A DNA stretch of 64,000 nt from Cristatella mucedo (Eukaryota; Bryozoa; Phylactolaemata; Cristatellidae), in NCBI GenBank assembly GCA_009760855.2, contig WPIO01000105.1:565001-629000 (forward strand). Direction: 5' to 3'. Below the pieces are notes generated by a model, which searched no databases, had not been told where the DNA came from, and saw only the letters and a list, made by a program, of their open reading frames with translations. This document shows, piece after piece, positions 32,665 through 45,000 of the stretch (within the stretch, counting starts at the first letter, position 1; every line of letters begins with the position of its first letter). The position numbers were made by a program, and so were the translations under genes.

Positions 32665-33048
32665 TGTACCTAGCTGAACTGCTGAACCAGTTTTAGCCTC
32701 TTCGTGCAATCAGGTTTTGCATAGACAATAAATTAGCTGTTCCATTCCTTCGCATAAAGATCACCCACGATTCTTACGCCACGACAACTACTCTCCTGCT
32801 GCCGACTATGACTCCTCCTCTTCAGCGGTCCTGAACTGCTACTTCTATGCTACTCACTATCTCAACTGGTCTCCTGACTCTTCTATGCTTCCCACTTTCT
32901 CTTTGTTCCGTGAGAGGAAGTCTGTTGGCTACCGAATGCGTACCGAAAGCCGCTTAGGCTGTGAGTGCGCTATAAAAAACTCTCCTGCATGACACCCACA
33001 TGGTCTTTATGACTTTGTGGAGTTACATATGGATATAAATTACATTAC
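32665..33048 (+). mobile_element. LINE-1 3' end at the left edge of copy 2
   Basis: It opens TACCTAGCTGAACTGCTG and continues through the C-terminal ORF2 codons and 3' UTR to AAATTACATTACA. The part from 32,899 matches copy 1, the part before it does not. Confidence 0.88.
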
Positions 33049-33559
33049 ACTAGCGTAGCTAAGGCAGACACCGGCTTGGGAGACCCAGCAGCACGAAGAG
33101 ATAAGCGTTTAAATGTCCATAGGGACGTAATTTTTTACAGGCCAAGGTCAAACATCATCACCCCAACTTTAATCAGATCTTAGTTGTAACAGTATTAATA
33201 AAATCGGCTAATAAAAAAGCGTGTATCAGTCTGCATTAGTACACAAAGAGCAATTCACTTGCACCAAGCTAATGATGCGTAATACGCCTTCAGCAGCTAG
33301 AGGTTATCCAGCTGCTAGTAACTTTCTGATTTATGATGATCGCGAGCTAACCTACTATATTTTGTTACCGACATCCAAATGCATTCCGCGTTGTTATTGC
33401 TATTGCTACGGTCTGTGAATTATTCAGCAACAAAGGAAAAGTGCACCATAGCCGACGAAGATTCAGGAAGCTGAGAAGCCGCTCGATTGGTAGTCCGAGC
33501 ATTGTCTTGCACCGCTCAGTGCGTTCTTCCTCAAGCATCGTTGTCAGTGTCTTTAACTC

Positions 33560-34735
33560 AGTGGATATCAGGTTTGCGATAGCTCCGGCCGCCCAAATTA
33601 ACACGTTTCTTTGGAATCCTGGCTCAATATTTAATGAACCTATTTTAACGGGCTACTTTGTATCTGAAAAAGGTCTTGAATAGCTCGATTTGGTGGAGAC
33701 CTGGCTAAAATCGGTTAACCGCCTGACCATTAAAGACGAAGCCATACCAAGCGTCTCCTCCTTTCACCGCACTAGATCAATCAAAACTGGAGTCGGAGTC
33801 CCAGTCACCACCGGCTCATTATTCTATTTCGATCCGTTTGCAAACACCACGAAGCAGTCTGTTGAACCCATTTTGAGTTCATTCGACAGCGAGCTATCAA
33901 TAGTGGCAGTAGTCTATCCGCACGTAGGTACCAATTCCACCCCTATCTCAGATTTCTCTTATCCCATGTCGTTGCATCGTGCAAAAATTGATCTCAGACA
34001 GTTTACCGCAGACATTGAACTATTTAGGTCTGCTGAGCACAAGCTTAAAAAGCATACGAAAGATCAGGAGTGACTGTCCATAGACAGACTTACGCGGGCT
34101 ACTGTATGTCGCACCAATCAATCCTCTCAAAGGCTAAGTCTAGCTTTTTAGGTTATAAGGTCAAGTAAAAATTCCAAAAATGCTATTAAGCTTTAAATGT
34201 CAGCGATCAACCGTCTTATTAACCACTACCAGGTTAGCTCATTACTTAGCTGATCGGTTCTCTGGCCTCTTTGTCAAAAAGATAGACAAGATGAGGAAGT
34301 CAATCCCTAGCACGGCAGCATTCCCTATAGAATCATGTTCCTCAGTTTAATGCAGCTGTTCAAAGTTTACAGTCAAGAAAGTCATTATTAACTTCGTCCT
34401 AAAGTTCGCATCTCAATCAAGGAAGACATCTAGTACTCTACTTCACATTTCTATTGTCCTGCTTCTACACTGCCGAGATCTGCTGCTGCAATGAATTACT
34501 AATGTCATAAATAAGTCATTTGCCTCTTGTCATGTCCCAGCAATTTTCGAAAAGATTATAGTCGGACCACTTCTCAAAAAAAGCAATGCTAGACTAAGAA
34601 GCAAATAGAACCCAGATGGATACCACATCTAAATTGGTTAATGCATTGGTGACATCCCGTCTTGACTCCTATAACTCAATGCTTGCTGGTCTACCGGCAC
34701 GTGTAATCAGGCGATTACTTCTCTCATTTCCGGTC
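33560..34735 (+). mobile_element. Decayed LINE-2-like relic, copy-2 counterpart
   Basis: This matches 780-2,560 but has lost two internal stretches, about 1,210-1,668 and 1,829-1,978 of copy 1. The first deletion fuses the endonuclease remnant to a downstream segment and produces the 127-codon open frame at 33,690-34,073. That frame is a by-product of the deletion. The later piece (34,616-34,735) again reads as the region after the RT. Confidence 0.68.
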
Positions 34736-35106
34736 TCTTCCTCTCTCACTCTTTCCTTTTCTCTTTGTGCTCTTTTTTCTCTGAGATGCTTTATTGAATG
34801 TGTCATTATTAAAATAATATTAATTACTGTATTCGTCAGTCAAAAGAACTTTTGTTCACCTGCTGGGGTTCAGTGCCAGTATTTATGAGTGAAAGTAAGG
34901 CTCCTACTCTCAGAGTAAAGCCAACATATAGCTAGCTCTTAGCAACTCTCGACCGCATACCTTCGAGCATCTTCCTGGTCGTATCTTAGCTGACAGTAAT
35001 CCCCGAGAGCTAACTAGTTGTTTTTTTCAATGAACTGGTTAACCTGCTTGACATCGCCGCCACGTCGCCTCGTCTTCCGGTCTTCGCCTAATTTCTGCAG
35101 CGATGC

Positions 35107-35451
35107 CTACCGCCCCCCGATCAGGCGATCGATTCTTCGTTTCGGACGGCTCTGATATGAGGGTACCATTCTGGAAACTTTGGTCATCTGCTGTGCTCTG
35201 CTGAGGGCCTCTGAACCCAAAGTTGCCAAGCCGTGTAATACACAGAAGGCTTGCAATTGAATGTGGACATTCCTTGCGAATCGCTGCAGAAGGCTAATCA
35301 TGTTTACCTGGACAGGCAACCCTAGTTTTAGTGGTCGGGAGATAACTCCAATGGCCCCTGCTCTGGTAATCCTTCTTCCCTCCTTTAAAATGTCAGCTAT
35401 ACGGCAGAAGACTAACGAGCTCTTTTGGATGAAATTTGTTAGACAACGCAT
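35107..35451 (-). other. Open segment with ARM-like helix pattern, replaces the copy-1 sequence
   Basis: A 114-codon frame on the minus strand. Its ends match copy 1, but about 35,153-35,397 is unique to copy 2. That part contains the stretch VNMISLLQRFARNVHIQLQ followed by AFCVLHGLATLGSEAL. The spacing of hydrophobic residues resembles an armadillo/HEAT-type helix pair, but the family is not certain. No start codon or splice site could be defended. It could be a captured exon, a pseudo-exon or part of an unknown element. Confidence 0.3.
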
Positions 35452-35863
35452 TTTGCTAGTATTCCAAAGCTAATTTGTGCATTAATATTAATTATTATTA
35501 TTATTATTATTATGCATTATTTTGTGCAGTTAGCAGGTAAAGCACTCAGCGATGAAAATAAAGAGGCCCTCATTTGTGCGAACATTTTTAGGGCTAGCAC
35601 TATATATGTACATGCATATTTATTTTATTATATATATATTTTCGATTTATTAGGAAAGGTATGTGATATGGCTACGGGTTAGCTTCGAAATAGATTGCTT
35701 TTGCTCGTACCAAATATTATCGTGAGCAATTCATCTGGTGCAAAAATAAATGCTGAAACATATTTGCGATTATATTTATTGCGTCGCTGATCCAATATTT
35801 TGTGGCTGAAAGTTGAGATCAGATGACCTCTATAAATACTGTAAGGCCGGAATCGTTGCACCT

Positions 35864-36054
35864 TCAATAATATGTGGCAAGTTTTGCATTGACGTTTTCA
35901 CGACACATAGGACAAGAATGCACTTGATCTGCACACTCCTGGCACGCACAAAGGTGACCGCAAGGGCTCATCGTAATCTTTATACGGCTAACTAGGCAGA
36001 CTTTACATGTTACCAATGTGCGTAGTTGATCCAACTCGATAGCATTAGCAGCAG
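35864..36054 (-). CDS. Terminal IAP-type RING exon (copy 2)
   Basis: Acceptor TTTTTCCTTTTTCAG, phase 1, 63 codons to TGA. The RING keeps CKVC, PCGH, CQEC and CPMC with the IAP spacing. About twelve residues differ from copy 1, among them Lys-Pro to Ser-Arg after CKVCLV, Phe to Leu after PCGH and Gln-Ile to Glu-Asn after CPMCR. None is a zinc ligand. The end is AKLATYY. Confidence 0.85.
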
Positions 36055-39000
36055 CTGAAAAAGGAAAAAGCTTGAATAAATAAGCGATAGGCAATAAACA
36101 GTAATCGAAAAGTCAAGGTGCTGGAAGAATGCTTGTACTATGCATGCGGTCCAGTAATATAACAACTTTTGCAACCCGTGTAATGAGGGCATCCCTCAGC
36201 TTGACTGTATGTAAAAAGCCACACACACCACTCACGGGTCAACTGAACATGCCATCATGGAGCCGCTTATGCGTGCTACTGACGAATAGATTGAGTTCCG
36301 TACAAACTCAAGCAGCTTGAGAATTTGGTAGAAGGTGCACACACCTTCTTAATGGCTGTCACTATTATATGCGACCTGCACTAGCATATTTTTGAGCAAC
36401 TGAGGCATACCGCAGAAGACGTATGTCCTTGTAGATTTCTTCAGAATTAAATTTTTATAAGGAGTCAAGAGAATTTAAAGCCCAGTGTCTAAGCTGTCAG
36501 TGCCTTTGTGGATTGGCACCCTTCAATCGGTTGTGTACAATCAGCTATGGCGGTTCTCCTTTGTAATGCTCCGGCTCAGTTACTTCTACCCAATGTCAGC
36601 CTCAAGAAAAGCCTAGTTGACGTAGGATGCTTGTGACTTAGGTCGTTGGTCTCGATAAAGAAAGGTTGCTGGTAAATAGGTAGATATATATAATAGGTAA
36701 ATAGTTAATAGGTAAATCTCAGTCAGGCTAGACAAAGTGCATCGATATTCCTTTCAAAGCCATGGCAGAATCCCTATGTCTTGGCTCTTGGCATGGTTTA
36801 ACCAAGTCATACAAATGTCAAGGTAAATATTTATGAGTTATTTCAAAACTAATTGACCCACACAAATATGGTTGTATCGATTCGAGAAAGTAATGTTAGC
36901 TAAAGAAATTCAAGCTTAGCTCATGTTGAACAGCCTCGCGTCGATTGATACAGAAAATTCTTACCGGCCATCATTCCGCAAGCAGTGCAAAAGTATAGCC
37001 TGCTGCACGACGTCAAAAAGCAATAATATAGTAAATCCAGTAAATTAGTCAACATCTTATTGGATGTTGACTAATTTACTGGATTTATTAATTAAAGGTC
37101 AGTGGATTATTCCAACAGAATATTTAATTAGTTCATTCTATGGCAGGCTGAAAAATTATCTATGGCTGGCCGAGAAATGTTCGGCTGCAATCTAAAATGA
37201 TTAGAACGTCTTTCTCTGTTTCTTCGTATATACAATATAGAAAAAGGGGTTTCTAAAATGAGACCTTTAGCGACCTGCTCATTCTACATAAAATATGAGA
37301 TAAAAACCTCAATATAGGATGGTAAATGTAGGATTTCAAAATTTATAATAATGAAACGAACAAATAAATATGCTAATCACCCAGTTAGACGTCAATCCCA
37401 GGATCTGCATTCCAAGTATGGTTAAAGAGAAGAATGACAACTAATTATTATACATTGTCAGCATGAAGAACTTGCGAAAAATAATGCACAAAACAAATGC
37501 TCTACCCAACTGGTAGTTCTTTAGCTCGTTTTAAAATTAAGTCCCATCAGGGAACTTCTTTGTGTTAGGTGATGTGCATTTCTGGCTTCTGGGATCATGT
37601 GAACTACTGCTAAAGTCTGGAATAGAATGAGATCAAAACACTCTTGCATTTAGGGAGCCAGATATTTATTCACATTTGTTTTGTTTTAGTCTTTTAACTT
37701 AGTTTAGTAAGTTGTGAGCAGCATGTTAAAAACAAAAAAGCCTACCACAAAATGCTGTCGCACGTTCAGACCAGTTTCAAATAGCTCAGGCCTAGTTACT
37801 TAGATGAGGTTATTCGCTGATCTGCTTGCTGTCGCCTGCTTTACTTTATTAAGCTAACTGGGATCGGCCTTCATTGGATGATTACGAATTATCGTAAGCA
37901 ATCGTTTCTTTCAAAAACAACCATCGGCAGTGCCGCAGAATAAGTCTCAATTGCATTTATCGGTTTTTAAACTGACTATTACTTTTGCTGTTGATAGTCT
38001 GGTAATGTCAGCATTACTGTTTTCTGCCTCACGTATTTCCACGTATTCTTTCACAACCTCATAGTACTCCTCCAGAAGCTGTGAATGAATGTGGCTGTGC
38101 TTGAGTTGTTTGTGTGGCTGGCCTAGGTTAAGCCCTCTCAGAGACATGCTTTACCGACTAGAATTTCAGGCACGGTTATTTTTTTTTTCAAATTTTTTCA
38201 TCAAGCCTGCTTGTCATATTTAGATAAAAGGTTATGATAATCAGAACGGACTATCCATTTTGAGATTTTGAGCCATTTTGAGTGCTACAAGACAATGCTG
38301 ATGTTTATGCTGACTCTCTGCAATTAGGACGCGTCAGAGTTTAATTGGAAATGTGAATAAAATGTAAACAGCAATTGACGGCAGCCAAAATGTCATTTGA
38401 TTATTCTAATTTTGACAGTGATAAGTCCGTGTTACTGACCTTCGGCGTCTGCCTCAGTTTGGTCCAGAGAGTGTAATTCTTGGAGATATTTGGCATATCC
38501 ACGGATTCGCTTCGACTCAAAGATAGATTCCCCTAAACTCGTTTGTACGTATCTTAATGGGCCACTTGTGGGTAGAGCGCCAAACTGTGGCAAGATAGCA
38601 GGCTGTGTATTAGGACAGCTGTCACCTACTAAAATATATAAAAGACGATGAGTTATAATCTACATTAAGATATTCTGCTTGTGAGTAATAAGTGAAAATG
38701 AATCTTAGCAGCACTCTGTCAGCAAACTGTCAGCTTTAATTCACCCAGCACTTAAGTTAGGCAGCCTTTAAATAATTGTTTCTTGGTAAAGACTTTTAGG
38801 ATTTGAAAGGTATATCAATATAAGTTATATTTAGTTATTATATTTAGTTATATTAATATTTTATTTTATAGGTATATTTCTTGTTATAAAATTTGTCACT
38901 AAACTTCACAATAGTAATCTTAGGCGTTTGTGATTGCACCTCCAGAGAACTCAATCTCTTTATCGGCACTTCGTTTCCCGAAATTTGCATGATTGAATTG

Positions 39001-42000
39001 CTAGTTATAGCATGCTTAATAACAGCAAGCATAACATGGTTAGCAGTGTCAAGCACAGGGTCAGCATGCAAGTTTGGTTTGTAACAGCATGCACAGTGTC
39101 CGCATGATGCACATAAAGAATGAAATTTTTTAGACCCATTCAGTCGATGAGAAATAGATTGGTGTCCAAGTCAAGGGATGTCATTACGCAAGTCGGGAGT
39201 AGGTTCCAGGCTTTGGGAGCATATGAACTAAATGCATTGTCTCCGTTTGAGGTTCGTGCACTGTATAGGTAACGATTCGATTCCGAAAAGAGGGAGGCAT
39301 GATGCTTAAACCTGGTGTGTGAGTAGATATGATACGCTGGTCAATTGTAATACCTGATATAGGAGCGGTCGTGGCGTGATTTCGAACTTTCTCTCCACGT
39401 GAGTACGAGTCCTTATCCACCAAACTTGATAGTGAGGTATTTGCTATGAACTTGCAGCTACACGACAACCTATGGGGAAGTAATTGTAAGCAAAATTAAA
39501 TGCTCCAAAGACCATGTGTAGCAAAAATAACTAATCTAATTTTTATAATAATATAATAACATACAACTTCTAAAAACCAAATAATTATGATAAAATTGTA
39601 CTCAAATCCTGAAATCAAATATTAAAATCAATTAAAACGATACTAGTTCTATCCTTTAGCATAACTATTTATAAATCTCCGAAAAGGAACATCACATAAG
39701 CTGGAAATGAAACAAGTCAGTGGGGTAGTTAATGTCAGCAAGCATAGGTACTACCAAGGTAATTCACTGGATTTGAGCAAAGACTTACTGCGAGCAACTT
39801 ATTACGTTTGAAGAGAGCTTTCCCGAAAGGAAATCACTCCGTCAGTGATTTTCCAGCTGCCACGATAAGCTACAGATTCAATTTTTGCATTGGCAGATAT
39901 CTATTGCTCAACCACGAAGTCTCCATCTTGACCAATTGACGGCATGCTAATTATGTGCAAGAACTATGCATGCAAATATTCTATCGCAAACGCAGAGTGT
40001 GTTCTCCACGGACATAACAGTCCCATTGCATTCATTTGCCTCTCCCTCATTACTAAAAATGCAATCATGCACAGGTTAGTATGCTATTGCTATATAGTAT
40101 TGCTAAAATTTTGGCCTGTTTAGATAGGGATACCATATCTAAGTTGGTTCATACTTTGTGACATCCCGTCTTGACGTCTGTAACTCACTACTTTCTGGTC
40201 TACCGGCCTGTGCAATCAAGCGCTTACAGCTGGTGCAAAATTCTGCTGCTAGGCTTGTCTATCTAGAGCGTCGCAGTTGCCACAACACACCGCTCTCGCC
40301 GACCTGCACCAAATCAATAAATTAATAAATCCTAGCTGATTAAACAGCCTCTTTTTGTATAGCGACAGAAGAGTCTTTACGGCTATCACCACCGCCGGCA
40401 GTGGCGATAAAGAATCGCCCACTGCAGGAGTCAAACCCATGACCTCGGGACCGAGGTCGTGAAAGCAACCGCTTTACCTAGTGTGCCATCACTGCTCACC
40501 ACTGGCAACCAGTCAAGCATCACTCCAAGGTTTTGTGGGTCACTTTTAGGTCACTTCATTCTTTGGCTCCAGCTTTCCCTTCAGATTGACTCTCCCATCA
40601 GGCTAACAATCGTACCAGTCACTTTTCGGAAACTGACAGGTTGCCTATACTTCGAAAAAACCTCAAATCTAATCTTTTGGAGACTGTGCCTGTGCCCAAA
40701 GCCTGGAACGAACTCACACACAACTTCCGTCACAACCTCCCCTGATTTGACCAAATTTAAAAATAAATTCAAAATGCACCTATTTATGAAATCATTTAGT
40801 GGATCCACGTGATTCGTCCTTTTATGCGCTTATGCATGCTGACACTGCATGCATGCTGCAGCTAACCACACTTGCATGCTGACCCGATGCATGTCACAAA
40901 TAACTGAAATTATGTTGTTTATCAAGCTTGATATTTCCACTCACCATTTGATCGTGTTTCCTTTGCAGCAAATGTAAAGAGTCTAGAAAGAGATCGAGTT
41001 CTCTGAGGGCGATTTATCAAAAGTATTAATATTATTATTATAAATAAAAAATACCTAGTTTTTATTTCCGTGTTCAATGATCTACTACCACAGCGTAGGT
41101 TTCCCGCTGACGTATTTATTTTCTAAAATTCATATTTCCGCTATATAACGTGCCTCTTTTTTGGTATGAATCCCGGTTTCTTAAAATGCCATGGAATGAA
41201 ACCGTACCCATTTCAAAACATCAGGCGCGTTACTCATATCCAAACCAAGTGCTTTACGCCATGAAATTCTGTAAGGCGGAGTATTTCATTGTGATGGCCG
41301 GTATTTTAAGATACATGTTTCTTATCAATAGTCAAGATGGTCATCGCGACGAATCACGACCAGTATTGACTTATTTTGAAACTTGCATTAAATTCCTTTT
41401 TAAAACAATGTTAACTGAACAGAATCTCCCACTAGCCACTTTCCAGATGCTGAAAAGACGCATTAACGATCGATTAGCTTCAATACCGACAATAAAGAAT
41501 ACTAGCTGATTCAACAGCCTCTTTTATTTTGCGACAGAAGAGCCTGTATGGCTATCATTAACACTTACACTTACAGGATTGCCCACCGAAGGATTCGAAC
41601 CCATGACCTTGGGACCGAGGTCGTGTAAAGCAACCGCCTCTCCTAGTGTGCCGTTACGGCTCACTGACAACATGATCAGGTATAACATCGGTACAGGTGA
41701 CATGCACAGAATCAGCTTGCAAATACATTTAGCAAATATGATAGTGGCAGCTTGCACGGTGTCAGCACACATAACCGGAGTCAGTTTTGAGTTATAGTCT
41801 TTCCAGTTTCCGAGTCGCACTTGGTTTGCCAATAATTAGTAAGTTTAATTGATCATCAGTTAATCTGAGAACATTTGCTGCCATCCATATGGAAATGTGA
41901 GCAATACATACAGCAAGGGATTGTAGGGAATTTGAAGTGCTTTAGAGCGATCAATATTACCCACAGTGAGTAGTTTATATAAAGGACATCCACAACAATA

Positions 42001-45000
42001 TCGACGGTGAGAAGCTTAACTGAAAAGGCTTTCTCCTGAACCACAAAGGCACTTGTTTATCAAGCATGATATTATCTCACCATTCAATTGCATTTCCCTT
42101 TGCAGCAAATGTAAAGCGCCTAGAGAGAGATTAAGTTCTCTGAGGGTGCTTTATCAAGTGCATTATCATTATTACTACAAGCAAACATATTTGTTTTCAT
42201 ATAGCTGAAAGACGTAACGGCGTTTCAGACCCCACAGTACCGTTTAGAATAATTTATCCGTGCCGGTGTATGCACTACTGTATACATTAATCAGTTGTGC
42301 AAAGAACTAGCTCACGCCATTGCTTGGCGCCTTACTTTAAGTGGCATAATCTTGCTGATTGGTTAACGTTTCTTAGGTAGAAGTATTCCACTCCACAGTA
42401 GAAGCATGACACCAAGCCCAGGTGTCCTAAAAAACAGAAGCTAATACTATCGATCGTCGGTTCGATATAGAACGACGAAAGAAAAAAATTTCTGAGAACC
42501 CTAGCATTAAGAACTGCCATTATTAAAATTTATGCAACCTGGAAGCGGAAGAATACATTTGATTATTTATAACATTCCTAGTCACCATATGGATAGGCAC
42601 AATAGTGGCAACTTGACAGGACCGATCAAATGCTGTGTCAGATTGTCTTACGTTTTTTAAATTTAATTAACGTCAGTAGGAGTGACGATGTCAGTAGAGG
42701 AAAAATTCACGGCTGTTGGAGCAGAAGCAACGGAAAAGATGTTCTAATGAATTGAAATTATATCGAAGGCTATCTAAAGGATTTGGGTGACAAGTACACG
42801 AGGAAGCATAAATTAGGTAGCGTTTTCGATGGGTAGTCAGGAGCTTTCTAAAAGAGGTCATCCAAAAGAATGCGACAATAAATAAGTCAATATTTTCCTT
42901 GGTGGCGACAAGGTTCGTGTCGAATATAGGAGCTTTAACGTGGCTCCAGCGAAGTTCACCACGTACAAGAAAATCCTTCTAATCAGGTCAAAATCTTCAC
43001 AGTAGTAAGAATCTAGAAGTAGGCAGACTTTCTTGAGCAGCTGCTCCGGTTTACTAGTGAAAGTTCATCGATTGAAAAACTGCTACTTTTCAAGAAGATT
43101 TGCTGGCTGTCTATTTTGAGAGCTCATATTCCTGATTTCCGATTTGTACTAGGCTGTCCTCTGACCAGTCAATTAACTGCATTGTCATGCATATTGTGAA
43201 TATTCCTGCTGAGTTTGAATGCCTGTAATCGAAGCTGCAAGAATGGCAATGTAGTTTTCTCGGTAAAAGGCTGGGGGATCAAATATGCCCATCTGTCCTT
43301 AATCCTCAAGATAAATGAATGCTAAACCGTGCATGGTGAATAATAATGTCGGTGCTTAATTTGACGGCAGATGACTTTAGGTCATTCCGTGCATCTAAAA
43401 TTGCTACTTGGCTGCTAAAGTGCATACTGTCATCCACGCATTCGTCCGTTCTGGAAACTGTACACGGTCACCGGCGTTGTGGCTGTTCCCAATGACATGG
43501 ATCTCACTAAAGAGAGCTGAGAATGGCGTCCCTGATCTTCGATCCTTCTGTATGCAGTTTTTGCAGGTAATCACTCACATCAGAATAAATTTAAGCGTTC
43601 GTATAAGTTTTAGATGAGGATGCAGCTACAGCTCACAAGGGATAAATTGAGGTCAAGGCTATTGGCCCTGCAGTGAGTGTCCCTCCCGTTCTGTCCGGAT
43701 AGTCAACTCGGCAGAGAACTAAAACAGAAATAGTGCTGTGGGATCGTACAGTAAGCGAGATCAACTCTTTTCCTCATTCGTCCCCAGAAGTGAGGTAATC
43801 AGTTCATTCTTTAACTTAACTGATCAGTTTACTACCTTAAGTCAAAGTAGAAAGAGACTATGATGCTGAGTGGTGGATGGTTAGCAAAGAAAACTGCTTT
43901 AAAGACCGAAAAGTAACCGTGCACACCTTCCCTCTGCACTCAAAAGGAAGCTCTCAATTCCCGTGCATTTAACCGCCAGGATCGTCTTTAGCCATGCCTT
44001 GTAGTCAGCCTTATGGACTAGTCAGTTTATTGCCAAATCTCAATCACTAATCATGAAATAAGAGGGAGGACCACGTGCAGCAGACAGCTGCCTGCTGCAC
44101 GTGGTCCTCCCTCTTCCACATGAGGTAGGTTATTTCCACTTGTTAATCAGCATTGATACATTAAATCTAGTAAATTTGCTCGGTTTTTATGCATACAACA
44201 AGCCACAGAAGCTTGCTAGTTTTACCTGTTTCAACAGTCCCGTTTGCATAGCGGCAGAAGAGCCTTAACAGACAGCTATCGGCACTACTTGCAATGAGCG
44301 ATACAGAATCAACCGCTCCCTCAGGACTCGAACCTACGACTTGTTCGGTGAAGAGCCAGTGACTTACCTCCTGGTCTAAGGCCCAGGGGCAAGAGGACAT
44401 TCTCAACTGCCCGAGCTGCGCTCATCCTACGATCTTACAGCGATCTTACTATTAAATGGTTGTCGCCAGAAAAATTGCACGGGCGGCACCTTGGCCTGCG
44501 GTCACTGCATTGCAGCGAAACACTCGACGCTGTCTTCGTGGCTGTTCATTCGTGAAACGAAGGCCTGCACTCAAGACGCACACAGCTGACAATCGCTGGG
44601 CGACCTGGCCAGTAGGCGGTGGGGCAGTAGCTCCAAGCTTCCCGTTTCAAGTTGGTGAAGAGCTAGTGACACCACCCGGGCTAATACCCAGGGGCAAGAG
44701 GACATTCTCAAGTGCCCGAGCCGCGCTCATCCTACGATGATAAAAAGAAAGGAAAAAGAAAGAATAACCACGCTATTCTTGTTGTTTGTTGAGCACGCTA
44801 CCACTAACCATTTTCTATAGTAGCTTTAAGGACTTTCGCTTTCTTTTTTTCTAGCGTTGCCTTTCATGATATAAACACATCAGCTTAGAGTTCAAGCTCT
44901 CAGCTACCTAACAATGAAGAAACACAGGTAGGAAAGAAAGAAAGCAGAAAGGGAAAATCGATATAAATTATTATTTCACGCATTTCGGCATCCATCTTTA

